Assembly: GCA_041678005.1 (NCBI GenBank)
Contig: JBAYOW010000002.1
Span: forward strand, 36,932-100,931
Direction of reading: 5' to 3'
DNA: 64,000 nt
Origin: Sulfurivermis sp041678005
GTDB taxonomy: Bacteria; Pseudomonadota; Gammaproteobacteria; Thiohalomonadales; Thiohalomonadaceae
A program made the position numbers and the translations under genes. Below are positions 35,121 to 43,608 of this stretch, in pieces (within the stretch, counting starts at the first letter, position 1; each line of letters opens with the position of its first letter). The notes beneath the pieces are model-generated. The model had not been told where the DNA came from. It worked only from the letters and a program-made list of their open reading frames with translations, and searched no databases.

Positions 35121-35260
35121 GGAAGCACTGAATAATGTTGGCGAGGCAGTCAGGACTAGGCAAAAAACGGCGAAAAAGCGCAGTGTACACGTAGTAAATG
35201 AGCATATTGAGCCGTTTTTTAACACCGCCCTGACAACGCAGGTAATTATTCAGCGCTTCC
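35121..35260. mobile_element. MITE, full-length 140-bp copy with TTTT target duplication
   Basis: The ends are GGAAGCACTGAATAAT and the complement of GGAAGCGCTGAATAAT. The 4-bp direct repeat TTTT flanks the element exactly (35117-35120 and 35261-35264). The interior can fold into a long imperfect hairpin (ggcaaaaaacgg against ccgttttttaac). It lies between the convergent GGDEF-EAL and thiC genes. The rest of 35026-35283 shows no gene. Confidence 0.85.
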
Positions 35261-35283
35261 TTTTCATGCACACATAAACAAGC

Positions 35284-37140
35284 TCAAGCCTTGCGATATA
35301 CCTCTGCCCCGCCCTGGATAAATTCCAGCGATTTCTCCTGCATGCCCTTAGCGGCATAATCACGCACTTCCTGCGAAATTTTCATAGCACAAAATTGTGG
35401 GCCACACATGGAACAGAAATGGGCAACCTTGTGTGATTCATGCGGCAAGGTGGCATCGTGAAACTCACGTGCGCGTTCAGGGTCAATCGCCAGGGCAAAC
35501 TGATCGTACCAGCGAAACTCAAAGCGCGCCTTGGACATGGCATTGTCCTGCAGCTGGGCGCCAGGAAAACCCTTGGCGATATCGGCGGCGTGAGCGGCGA
35601 TACGATAAGTAATGATGCCCTCGCGCACGTCTGCCTTATCCGGCAGGCCAAGATGCTCTTTAGGTGTGACGTAGCACAACATCGCCGTGCCATACCAGCC
35701 GATTTGTGCCGCGCCTATGCCTGAGGCAAAGTGGTCGTAGCCTGCTGCAATATCTGTAACCAAAGGCCCCAGGGTATAGAATGGTGCCTCGTGACAGTCG
35801 GCCAGTTCCTTGGTGACGTTTTCCTCGATCATGTGCATTGGCACGTGGCCAGGCCCTTCAATCATCACCTGGCAATCGTGCTCCCAGGCACGCTTGGTCA
35901 GCTCACCTAAAGTCTCCAGCTCAGCAAACTGGGCTGCATCATTGGCGTCGATCAGTGAGCCTGGGCGCAGGCCATCACCGAGTGAAAATGCAATATCGTA
36001 GGCCTGCATGATCTCGCAGATTTCATCAAAATGGGTGTAAATAAAACTTTCCTCATGGTGGGCCAGGCACCACTTCGCCATGATAGAGCCACCACGCGAG
36101 ACGATGCCGGTTACGCGGTTGGCCGTGAGCGGCACATAGCGCAACAACACGCCAGCATGGATAGTAAAGTAATCCACGCCCTGCTCGGCCTGTTCGATCA
36201 AGGTATCACGGAAGATCTCCCAGCTAAGATCCTCGGCCTTGCCATTAACCTTCTCCAACGCCTGATAAATTGGCACCGTACCGATGGGTACTGGTGAATT
36301 GCGCAGAATCCATTCACGAGTCTCATGAATATTCTTGCCGGTAGAAAGATCCATCAGCGTGTCGCCACCCCAGCGACAAGACCACACCAACTTTTCCACT
36401 TCCTCGACTATCGACGAGGTCACCGCAGAATTACCGATATTGGTATTGATCTTCACTCGAAAATTACGCCCGATGATCATCGGCTCCAGCTCAGGATGAT
36501 TGATATTGGCCGGGATGATGGCACGCCCCGCCGCGACTTCACTACGCACAAACTCTGGCGTAATAAGCTCTGGGATGCGTGCGCCAAATGGCTGGCCTTT
36601 ATGTTGGCGCAATAAAGTCTCATAACGCGGCTCATTACGCATGGTCTCCAGCAGACAATTCTCCCGAATTGCGATGTATTCCATCTCTGGGGTAATGATG
36701 CCGCGCCTGGCATAGTGCATCTGCGTTACATTCTTACCGGCTTTGGCGCGGCGTGGTGTGCGGATATGTTCAAAGCGCAGACTGGCAAGTGTCTCGTCCT
36801 CTTGGCGCGTGCGCCCATAGTCTGAAGTAGGCCCTGCGAGCAGCTCGGTATCGCCCCGCTCCTCGATCCAATTTGCACGCAATGGTGTCAAACCACGGGT
36901 CAGGTCTATCTTGGCCTTTGGGTCGGTATAGGGGCCGGAGGTGTCATAAACATAAATGGGTGGGTTTTCTTCCTCTCCACTCTCGGTCTGTGTAGCATCT
37001 TGTTCAATACGACGCATACCCACCTGTATATCTGGTCGCGAACCCGCTACATAAATCTTGCTGGACTTGGGGAATGGTTTGATCACATCAGCAGACAACT
37101 GGGCTGTCTGTTGCAGAAACTCTTCGGGAATGGCGCTCAT
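35284..37140 (-). CDS. thiC: Phosphomethylpyrimidine synthase
   Basis: Radical SAM enzyme that converts aminoimidazole ribotide to HMP-phosphate in thiamine synthesis. It is 618 aa from the ATG at 37140. The C-terminal cluster-binding motif CSMCGPQFC is intact, and the core shows NINHPELEPMIIGRNF, GGDTLMDLSTG, VDYFTIHAGV and EGPGHVPMH. Translation begins 10 bases after GAGG. The long 5' leader contains a TPP riboswitch, so expression should fall when thiamine pyrophosphate is abundant. Upstream in-frame codons lie within the riboswitch and are not coding. Confidence 0.97.
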   Translation of the reverse strand: MSAIPEEFLQQTAQLSADVIKPFPKSSKIYVAGSRPDIQVGMRRIEQDATQTESGEEENPPIYVYDTSGPYTDPKAKIDLTRGLTPLRANWIEERGDTELLAGPTSDYGRTRQEDETLASLRFEHIRTPRRAKAGKNVTQMHYARRGIITPEMEYIAIRENCLLETMRNEPRYETLLRQHKGQPFGARIPELITPEFVRSEVAAGRAIIPANINHPELEPMIIGRNFRVKINTNIGNSAVTSSIVEEVEKLVWSCRWGGDTLMDLSTGKNIHETREWILRNSPVPIGTVPIYQALEKVNGKAEDLSWEIFRDTLIEQAEQGVDYFTIHAGVLLRYVPLTANRVTGIVSRGGSIMAKWCLAHHEESFIYTHFDEICEIMQAYDIAFSLGDGLRPGSLIDANDAAQFAELETLGELTKRAWEHDCQVMIEGPGHVPMHMIEENVTKELADCHEAPFYTLGPLVTDIAAGYDHFASGIGAAQIGWYGTAMLCYVTPKEHLGLPDKADVREGIITYRIAAHAADIAKGFPGAQLQDNAMSKARFEFRWYDQFALAIDPERAREFHDATLPHESHKVAHFCSMCGPQFCAMKISQEVRDYAAKGMQEKSLEFIQGGAEVYRKA

Positions 37141-37186
37141 TTGGATAAATCCTCGCATTGATGTGCGGCGAGGGAAGATGGTGCAG

Positions 37187-37265
37187 CAGCACCGCTTCCC
37201 TCCGCCGGTATAACCCGGATCAGGTTCCAAGGGTTTTTCTCAGCCCGGCAGGGCACCCCTAGCAG
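37187..37265 (-). promoter_or_regulatory. TPP riboswitch (THI element) in the thiC leader
   Basis: On the minus strand the leader carries the canonical conserved blocks in order: GGGGTGCCC, CTGAGAAA, ACCCTTGGAACCTGATC, GGGTTATACCGGCGGAGGGAAG. This is the thiamine pyrophosphate aptamer. Just downstream, GAGGGAAG of the aptamer end can pair with CTTCCCTC at about 37168-37175, enclosing a nested GGTGC/GCACC stem. That suggests a switch between aptamer and expression hairpin ahead of the start codon. Confidence 0.95.
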
Positions 37266-37272
37266 TCAGCCC

Positions 37273-37301
37273 AACATATAGGATAGCCATCCCGCATGCA
37301 A
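37273..37301 (-). promoter_or_regulatory. Candidate sigma-70 promoter of thiC
   Basis: The minus strand shows TTGCAT (37301-37296), a 17-base spacer and TATGTT (37278-37273). Initiation would fall near 37266, just ahead of the TPP aptamer, which makes the placement sensible. It is a consensus match by eye. Confidence 0.45.
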
Positions 37302-37433
37302 GGCCATTGCATTGCTATACATTAAATATTTCGCTATAAATCATATTCTTGCAGCTTGTCCAATACAGCGGAAAGGCGTATCTTCAAAACCTCCCTGACA
37401 GCCTTGTCCGCTAGCTACATACAAGGAAACCGC

Positions 37434-38096
37434 ATGCTTGATACAAATCTGACACAGGCACGCCAAAACATGATCACCCAACAAATTCGCCCGTGGGGTG
37501 TGACGGACGCAGGCGTACTCAAACTCATGTCGCAAACACCGCGCGAAAATTTTGTGCCACCACAATATCGCCAGCTGGCCTTTGTCGATATGGCTATCCC
37601 CATTGGCAATGGTCAGGTAATGATGCCGCCCCGCCTGGAGGCCAGACTGTTACAGGCATTGGCGATTAAAGCCGATGAAATCGTGCTGGAAATTGGCACA
37701 GGCAGAGCCTACCTCACGGCCTTACTCGCGCAACTGGCCCACCATGTATACAGCGTGGAGCAGGTTGCAGAATTGAAACAGGCGGCCGAACTGCAACTGG
37801 CCGCACAAGGTCTTGATAACATCACCCTGGAACTGGGCGATGCCCTTAACGGCTGGCCGCAACACGGCTCTTATAATGTTATTGTCGTAACCGGCTCTCT
37901 GCCAGTGTTGCCACAGGAACTGCTCAATTCACTGGCTATCGGTGGCCGCTTGTTTGCAGTCGTAGGCGAGACACCAGTCATGCAAGCCCGTCTTGTCACA
38001 CGCAAAAGTGAACACGAGTGGGAAGAGGAAATCATCTTTGAAACCGAGCTGCCGCCTTTATTCAATGCGCCTCAAGCTGCACATTTCAGTTTATGA
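37434..38096 (+). CDS. pcm: Protein-L-isoaspartate O-methyltransferase family protein
   Basis: A 220-residue SAM-dependent methyltransferase of the PCMT family, which repairs or labels isoaspartyl residues. Motif I reads VLEIGTGRAYLTALLAQL. The substrate region PIGNGQVMMPP replaces the more common IGYGQTISQP. The motif VVTGSLPVLP is where canonical enzymes have a TAAP-type sequence. The N-terminus (NMITQQIRPWGV) is that of the proteobacterial group located next to tolC. The substrate may therefore differ from classical Pcm. AAGGA precedes ATG 37434. Confidence 0.88.
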   Translation: MLDTNLTQARQNMITQQIRPWGVTDAGVLKLMSQTPRENFVPPQYRQLAFVDMAIPIGNGQVMMPPRLEARLLQALAIKADEIVLEIGTGRAYLTALLAQLAHHVYSVEQVAELKQAAELQLAAQGLDNITLELGDALNGWPQHGSYNVIVVTGSLPVLPQELLNSLAIGGRLFAVVGETPVMQARLVTRKSEHEWEEEIIFETELPPLFNAPQAAHFSL

Positions 38097-38162
38097 CTTG
38101 AAGCATCCAGTTCAGTGACGCATTATCGTTCTTTTCTAATAAACTCTATTGTGAGATCTGTT

Positions 38163-39476
38163 ATGTCCAAGCCTGTCACGAGAGTATTAGCCCTGGCGCT
38201 GTTGCTGGGAGCTGTCAGTGCCCACGGGGAAAACCTGCGCGATATCTATCGCCTTGCCCTGGAAAGCGATCCCCAGTTACGCGCTGCCGAGGCCGCTCAC
38301 CGAGCTGCTCTGGAGGCCAAACCCATCAGCCGCAGTGCGCTGCTGCCTAATATAAATTTTGCCGCCAACGCTCAGCGCAACATGAATGATTACGACCCTC
38401 CAAATCTGGCCAAGAACAATTACACCTCCTCTGGCTACTCACTGAGCCTGCGTCAAAGCATTTACCATCGCGATTATTTCGTACAACTGCGCCAGGCCGA
38501 TGCCAGCATCGCCCAGGCCTATGCTGTCTATAATGCCGAGCATCAGGCCATCATCACCCGTGTCGCCAACACCTATCTCAACCTGCTCTATGCCGAGGAC
38601 AGCCTGCGCTTTGCCAAGGCCGAAAAAATGGCCACGGCAGAACAGCTGCATCAGGTTGAACAGCGCTTTGAGGTAGGCCTATCGGCCATTACCGATGTAC
38701 ATGAGGCGCAAGCTGGCTACGATGCCGCTGTTGCCCAGGAGATCGTTGCAGAAAACCAATTGAAAAATACCCGTGAAATCCTGCGCGAAATCATCGGTCA
38801 GGACCCTGGCACACTGGCACCGCTGGCTAACGACTTTCCGCTACAAAATCCTGAGCCGGCCAATATCGAAAAGTGGGAAGAGACCGCCTTGCAACAAAAT
38901 CTCCAGTTGCTGGCTGCCGAGGCTGCGGTCAGTGCCGCTTATGAAGAGATCAATCGCCGGCAGGCCGGTCATTACCCCAGCCTGGATTTGGTTGCCAGCC
39001 ATAACAAAACAGACAACAGCAAATCACAATACAATCCAACTGAATATAACAGCAACGTCATCGGGCTACAGTTCAACGTGCCTATCTATGCCGGTGGTGG
39101 CGTGAGCGCCAGTGCACGTCAGGCCTCTCATCTTTATAACCAGGAGCAGGAAAGACTGGAGCAGGCCCGCCGTTCCACGATACGTCAGACCCGCGATGCC
39201 TACCTGGGTGTCACAGCAGGCATCAGTACGGTACGGGCACGCAGCCAGGCCCTGGCCTCAGCCAGGACCGCATTAAAGGCAACCCAAGCCGGATTTGAAG
39301 TGGGCACGCGTACCGCCGTGGAAGTCCTCAACTCCCAACGCGAACTGTTCCGCGCCCAGCGTGATCTTGCCCGCGCGCGCTATGACTATGTTCTATCCAC
39401 CTTACAGCTAAGACAGGCTGCCGGTATTTTGTCAGGTGAAGATATCGACCACGTCAACAGCTGGTTGCGCCAATGA
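38163..39476 (+). CDS. tolC: TolC-family outer-membrane channel
   Basis: A 437-residue outer-membrane efflux protein with signal peptide MSKPVTRVLALALLLGAVSA and two OEP repeats of long alpha-helices (about 30-215 and 240-430). Typical segments are LRDIYRLALESDPQLRAAEA, RFEVGLSAITDVHEAQA and GFEVGTRTAVEVLNSQREL. It serves as the exit duct for type I secretion and RND pumps. ATG 38163 is chosen for the signal peptide; GTG 38115 is upstream in frame. The stop overlaps the next start (ATGA). Confidence 0.95.
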   Translation: MSKPVTRVLALALLLGAVSAHGENLRDIYRLALESDPQLRAAEAAHRAALEAKPISRSALLPNINFAANAQRNMNDYDPPNLAKNNYTSSGYSLSLRQSIYHRDYFVQLRQADASIAQAYAVYNAEHQAIITRVANTYLNLLYAEDSLRFAKAEKMATAEQLHQVEQRFEVGLSAITDVHEAQAGYDAAVAQEIVAENQLKNTREILREIIGQDPGTLAPLANDFPLQNPEPANIEKWEETALQQNLQLLAAEAAVSAAYEEINRRQAGHYPSLDLVASHNKTDNSKSQYNPTEYNSNVIGLQFNVPIYAGGGVSASARQASHLYNQEQERLEQARRSTIRQTRDAYLGVTAGISTVRARSQALASARTALKATQAGFEVGTRTAVEVLNSQRELFRAQRDLARARYDYVLSTLQLRQAAGILSGEDIDHVNSWLRQ

Positions 39477-40033
39477 GCTTGCTTTGCGCTGCGGCAAGCA
39501 GCCAACTTGTAATCATAGATATACAGACACGTCTGGCGGCCGTCATGCCGCCAGAGGCGCGTGAGCGCGTGCTGAAAAACACCACTATCCTGTTGCAGGC
39601 GGCTAATTCACTCGAAATCCCACTCACCCTTACCGAACAATACCCACAAGGACTTGGGTCTACAGAAAATGTCTTGCTGCAACATTTAACGGGAGACAGC
39701 CAGACTATCTGCAAAACATGTTTTGCCGCCAGTGGTGCCAATGAATTCAACCAAACACTGGACAGCCACACGGGACGACACCAGGTAATACTAGTCGGCA
39801 TGGAGGCACATATTTGTGTGCTACAAACAGCAATGGGATTACTGCGGCACGGTTACCAGATTTTTATTGCTGAAGATGCCGTAAGCTCACGCAAGGACCG
39901 TCATAGAGAAAATGCCCTGGCTCGTCTGCGCCAGGGGGGAGCAATCATCAGCAATACGGAATCCATCCTGTTTGAATGGCTGCGTGATGCCAGCAATCCA
40001 CAGTTCAAGGCTCTCAGCGCCCTGATCAAGTAA
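39473..40033 (+). CDS. Isochorismatase-like cysteine hydrolase
   Basis: A 186-residue member of the isochorismatase/nicotinamidase superfamily. The catalytic triad is visible: D16 in VIIDIQTR, K81 in CKTCFAAS and C115 in MEAHICVLQTA. The protein resembles YcaC-like hydrolases of unknown substrate more than nicotinamidase, because the metal-binding DxHxxxH motif is absent. It overlaps tolC by 4 bp and the following gene region by one base, so it is cotranscribed with tolC. Confidence 0.88.
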   Translation: MSLLCAAASSQLVIIDIQTRLAAVMPPEARERVLKNTTILLQAANSLEIPLTLTEQYPQGLGSTENVLLQHLTGDSQTICKTCFAASGANEFNQTLDSHTGRHQVILVGMEAHICVLQTAMGLLRHGYQIFIAEDAVSSRKDRHRENALARLRQGGAIISNTESILFEWLRDASNPQFKALSALIK

Positions 40034-40080
40034 TGGCGACCGGCTCCAATCAGCCGCCAAATAGCGTAAAATCCAGGTTT

Positions 40081-40611
40081 ATGAACATATCTCCCTTCCC
40101 TGAAGCAGCACCTGATTTCAGCAAACCCCTAGCCCTGCTGCGCGCCTGTCATGAACGAATTTTGCACAATTGCAACACCCTGGAACGTTTGCTTGAGCAC
40201 CTGCAACAGCATGATCTGGATAGCGATGCACGGCAGGCGGCGGGCAAAATTCATCGTTACTTCAGCACTGCCGGTCAGTTTCATCATCAGGATGAAGAGC
40301 AGGATTTGTTTCCCCTGCTTGCCCGCCAGTCACTCAAGCTTGCCGATCGGGTACACCGTTTACGCCAAGAACATAACCAGATGGATGCCTTATGGCAGCA
40401 GCTTGCGCCCTTGCTGGCAAAGCCTGCCAACATTACTGACCTTGCCGCATTTGCCAGCCTGGTAGAGAAATTCACCACCAGTTACCGCAACCATATTGCA
40501 TTTGAAAATGAAGAAGTACTGGAGATGGCGGAGCACATCCTCAGCCGCGATGCACAAAAAAAACTGGGCGCAAAAATGGCAGAACGACGTGGCCAACCAG
40601 CGCCACTTTAA
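40081..40611 (+). CDS. Hemerythrin domain protein
   Basis: A 176-residue four-helix-bundle protein of the hemerythrin HHE family. Candidate iron ligands are in LRACHERIL, QFHHQDEEQDLFPLL, RQEHNQMDALW and NHIAFENEEVLEMAE. Such proteins bind O2 or NO, or act in iron and redox sensing. AGG four bases before ATG 40081 supports this start; ATG 40033 overlapping the previous stop is possible but adds a nonconserved stretch. It follows the hydrolase gene. Confidence 0.87.
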   Translation: MNISPFPEAAPDFSKPLALLRACHERILHNCNTLERLLEHLQQHDLDSDARQAAGKIHRYFSTAGQFHHQDEEQDLFPLLARQSLKLADRVHRLRQEHNQMDALWQQLAPLLAKPANITDLAAFASLVEKFTTSYRNHIAFENEEVLEMAEHILSRDAQKKLGAKMAERRGQPAPL

Positions 40612-40634
40612 GCAGATTTATCTGCCTGCAGATC

Positions 40635-41564
40635 ATGAGCACGACTAGCCCCCCGCCTCTTAGGCGGTTTCTTGCGCCACGCCACTGGCCAATGTGGTTT
40701 GGACTTGGCCTGCTACGCTTGCTGATCCTGCTGCCCTATCCAATACTCCTTAAACTGGGTAACGCTCTGGGCAAACTTCTCTATAGCCTATTAGCTAAAA
40801 GGCGTCACATCACCACCACCAACCTGCGTCTGTGTTTTCCAGAACTCGACGAGCAGGCACGGGAAAAACTCGCACAGGAATCATTTCAGGCCTTGGGCGT
40901 TGCTATATTTGAAAGCGCACTCGCTTGGTGGGCAAGCGATCGCCGCCTGCGGCCACTACAACGCATGGAAGGCATGGAGCACTACGAGAAAGCCCTGGCG
41001 CAGGGCCGTGGCGTGATCCTGTTAGGCGGTCATTACAGCACGCTGGAGATCAGTGGCAGGCTGGCCAGGTTTCATCTTGATGAGCTCTACCCAATCTATA
41101 AAAATGCAAAAAACCCATTATTTAATGCACTAATGTTGCGCACACGCAAACTCCACTATACCGGCATCCTCGACAGTCACGACATGCGCTCCATTGTGCG
41201 CACACTCAAGGCAAGCAAGACAATATGGTACGCCCCCGACCAGGATTTTGGTCACAATCATTCGGTTTTCGCCCCTTTTTTCGATGTTCCCACAGCGACA
41301 CTGCTAATGACCATGCGACTGGCTAAACTCACTGGCGCACCTGTACTACCAGCGGTCTCGGAGCGACTGCCAGGCAATCAAGGCTATCTCTCTACTGTGC
41401 TACCCGCACTGGAGGACTTTCCCAGCGGCGATGATGTACGCGATGCAACATTGATCAACGCCACCATGGAGGCGCAGATCCGCCGCAATCCCGCGCAATA
41501 TCTCTGGGCACATCGCCGCTTCAAGACTCGTCCTGCAGGCGAGCCGGCAATTTATGATAGCTAA
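40635..41564 (+). CDS. lpxL: Lipid A acyltransferase (LpxL/HtrB family)
   Basis: A 309-residue inner-membrane acyltransferase that adds a secondary acyl chain to Kdo-lipid A. One N-terminal membrane helix (WPMWFGLGLLRLLILLPYPI) is followed by the catalytic GGHYSTLEISGR (HxxxxE motif) and the conserved WYAPDQDFG. It could be LpxL or LpxM; the sequence alone does not separate them. It precedes waaA. Its stop TAA is part of the sequence CTAA-GGAAGC that resembles a MITE end. Confidence 0.9.
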   Translation: MSTTSPPPLRRFLAPRHWPMWFGLGLLRLLILLPYPILLKLGNALGKLLYSLLAKRRHITTTNLRLCFPELDEQAREKLAQESFQALGVAIFESALAWWASDRRLRPLQRMEGMEHYEKALAQGRGVILLGGHYSTLEISGRLARFHLDELYPIYKNAKNPLFNALMLRTRKLHYTGILDSHDMRSIVRTLKASKTIWYAPDQDFGHNHSVFAPFFDVPTATLLMTMRLAKLTGAPVLPAVSERLPGNQGYLSTVLPALEDFPSGDDVRDATLINATMEAQIRRNPAQYLWAHRRFKTRPAGEPAIYDS

Positions 41565-41577
41565 GGAAGCACTGAAT
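41565..41577. mobile_element. MITE end remnant at the lpxL-waaA junction
   Basis: GGAAGCACTGAAT, preceded by CTAA, is identical to the terminus and target flank of the MITE family. No other part of the element is present. AAGGA of this remnant stands 11 bases before the waaA ATG and may serve as its ribosome-binding site. With 17 matching bases chance is unlikely, but it cannot be excluded. Confidence 0.5.
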
Positions 41578-41578
41578 C

Positions 41579-42835
41579 ATGAGCTCTCCAGTCACGCTGC
41601 CTTACCGTCTGCTGTTTACCCTGCTCTCTCCTGCCCTGCTCGCTTACACCCTCTGGCAAGCCAACAAGGGAAAATCCTGGCGTTATCTGCGTGAGCGTTG
41701 TGGTCGTTACCAAAGTCCTCATTCAAATCCTGCACCGATTTGGCTGCATGCCGCCTCGGTAGGTGAATTCAAGGCCACACTGCCACTGATCGCCGCCTTG
41801 CGTCAGCGACAGGAAAATCTGCCCATCATGCTCAGCACCAGCACCATCAGCAGCGCACGCCTGGCCGCACAGTTACTACCTGATGTGCTGCATGTCTTTT
41901 TGCCTTTGGACTGGCCAGGTGCGGTGCATAACTTTTTGCATAAATATCGTCCACGCTGCGCGCTGATCGTGGAAACCGAGCTATGGCCCAACCTGTTTGC
42001 TGCTTGTGCAGCACGGCATATCCCCATGATTATTATCAATGGCCGTCTATCCCGGCGGACACTGCATGCACCGCGCTGGCTCAAGCGACAATATGGCCAA
42101 ACACTATCGCTCGCCACTGCCATCCTGGCACGTTCTGCGACCGATAAAAAAGGCTTTCTTGCCCTTGGGGCACCAGCAGATCTTTGCCAGGTCATCGGCA
42201 ACATCAAATTTAGCGCCACTACGCAAAAAGCTACACCACTCCAACTGCCGCGCCCTTATGTCCTCGCCGCCTCCACCCGTGATGGTGAAGAATTGCTTAT
42301 CTGGCGGGCCTGGCAAGGGCTGAAAGACAATGATCATCTATTGGTTATCGTACCGCGCCATCCACATCGACTAGCAGAAATCCTGCGCACGCTCGCCTTG
42401 CCAGCCACTCAAATTGCCGTCCGCAGCCGCCAGCAGGATATCCAAACCACAACGCGCGTCTATATCGCCGATACCTTTGGTGAGCTGACTGGTTTCATCG
42501 CCGGGGCCGAACTGGTGTTCATGGGCGGTTCACTGGTGCCCAAGGGTGGACAGAATATTCTGGAAGTAGCCCACCAGGGCAAGGCCGTGATTTTCGGCCC
42601 ATATATGGATAACTTTGCGGATGAAGCCCGTCTGTTGCTCGAACACCAGGCAGCAATCCAGATAGCTAATCCTGCCGAGCTTGCCACTGTCTTGCATGAA
42701 CTACTGGCACAACCGGCAAAATGTGCGGCCCTGGGCGTCGCTGCGCAACAATTGGTAGCACAGCAACAAGATGTCGCAATGCGCTATGCTGAGGCACTGG
42801 ATACATGGTGTCAGGGAAACGCTGAGGAATTATAA
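41579..42835 (+). CDS. waaA: 3-deoxy-D-manno-octulosonic acid transferase
   Basis: GT30 enzyme that attaches Kdo to lipid IVA at the inner membrane. It is 418 aa. An N-terminal anchor (LLFTLLSPALLAYTL) is followed by APIWLHAASVGEFKA with the catalytic glutamate, and later STSTISSARLA, VETELWPNL, GGSLVPKGGQNILE and GPYMDNF. It is placed between lpxL and a GT2 gene, with kdkA nearby. Possession of KdkA suggests a core with a single phosphorylated Kdo, as in Haemophilus, so WaaA may be monofunctional. That point is inferred. Confidence 0.95.
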   Translation: MSSPVTLPYRLLFTLLSPALLAYTLWQANKGKSWRYLRERCGRYQSPHSNPAPIWLHAASVGEFKATLPLIAALRQRQENLPIMLSTSTISSARLAAQLLPDVLHVFLPLDWPGAVHNFLHKYRPRCALIVETELWPNLFAACAARHIPMIIINGRLSRRTLHAPRWLKRQYGQTLSLATAILARSATDKKGFLALGAPADLCQVIGNIKFSATTQKATPLQLPRPYVLAASTRDGEELLIWRAWQGLKDNDHLLVIVPRHPHRLAEILRTLALPATQIAVRSRQQDIQTTTRVYIADTFGELTGFIAGAELVFMGGSLVPKGGQNILEVAHQGKAVIFGPYMDNFADEARLLLEHQAAIQIANPAELATVLHELLAQPAKCAALGVAAQQLVAQQQDVAMRYAEALDTWCQGNAEEL

Positions 42836-42837
42836 AA

Positions 42838-43608
42838 ATGTCCCGCCCCACGCTGGCAGCTTTGCTGATCGTCAAAAATGAAGCGGATAATCTGGCCGAC
42901 TGTCTGGCTACCCTGACCTGGGTAGATGAGATCGTAGTGCTCGACTCAGGCAGCACCGATCAAACACAAGAAATAGCTGAAGCAGCTGGTGCCCGCTTCT
43001 TCGTCAATAGCGACTGGCCAGGTTATGGTCGACAGCGACAACTAGCCCAGGCGAAAGTGCAATCAGACTGGGTCTTCTGGATCGATGCCGATGAGAGGGT
43101 CACACCTGAGCTGCAGGCCAGCATCAAGCAAGTGCTGCAAGATCCGCCAGCCGACACTGTATATGCTATCGCGCGCCTTTCCTGGGTATTTGGTCGCTAC
43201 ATCCGTCACTGTGGCTGGTATCCCGATCGGGTATTACGCCTTTATCCCAAGGCTCTCACTGGTTATGACGATGCTCTAGTGCATGAAAAGGTCGTGCTCA
43301 AGCCAGGCATTAAAACTGCAACACTTCACGGCGACCTGCTGCACTTCACCTATCGTGATCTGCAACACTATCTGGAGAAATCTGCCGCCTATGCCGCCGC
43401 TTGGGCAATACAACGCCAGCAACGCGGTAAGACAGCCTCACTGAGTCAAGGGTTGCTGCATGGCCTGGCCTGCTTTTGCAAGATGTATATCTTCAAGGCG
43501 GGATTTCTCGACGGCAAACAAGGCCTGCTGCTCAGTCTGCTCTCGGCACACTCCACCTTTGCCAAATATGCCGACCTGTGGATCAGAACCAACACTCAAG
43601 CACGCTGA
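42838..43608 (+). CDS. Glycosyltransferase family 2, LPS core (WaaE/KdtX-like)
   Basis: A 256-residue GT2 enzyme. The nucleotide-sugar fold starts with AALLIVKNEADNLADCL, then VVLDSGSTDQT, and the metal-binding motif WIDADERVTPEL. The protein matches the WaaE/KdtX group that adds beta-1,4-glucose to heptose I of the core. It starts 2 bp after waaA, so the two are coupled. Its 3' end overlaps kdkA convergently by 13 bp. Confidence 0.9.
   Translation: MSRPTLAALLIVKNEADNLADCLATLTWVDEIVVLDSGSTDQTQEIAEAAGARFFVNSDWPGYGRQRQLAQAKVQSDWVFWIDADERVTPELQASIKQVLQDPPADTVYAIARLSWVFGRYIRHCGWYPDRVLRLYPKALTGYDDALVHEKVVLKPGIKTATLHGDLLHFTYRDLQHYLEKSAAYAAAWAIQRQQRGKTASLSQGLLHGLACFCKMYIFKAGFLDGKQGLLLSLLSAHSTFAKYADLWIRTNTQAR

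Noticed and set aside
37143..37230. Longer ThiC with 30 extra N-terminal residues
   Set aside because: That stretch is the TPP aptamer and expression hairpin; the ATG at 37140 has a ribosome site and matches ThiC length.
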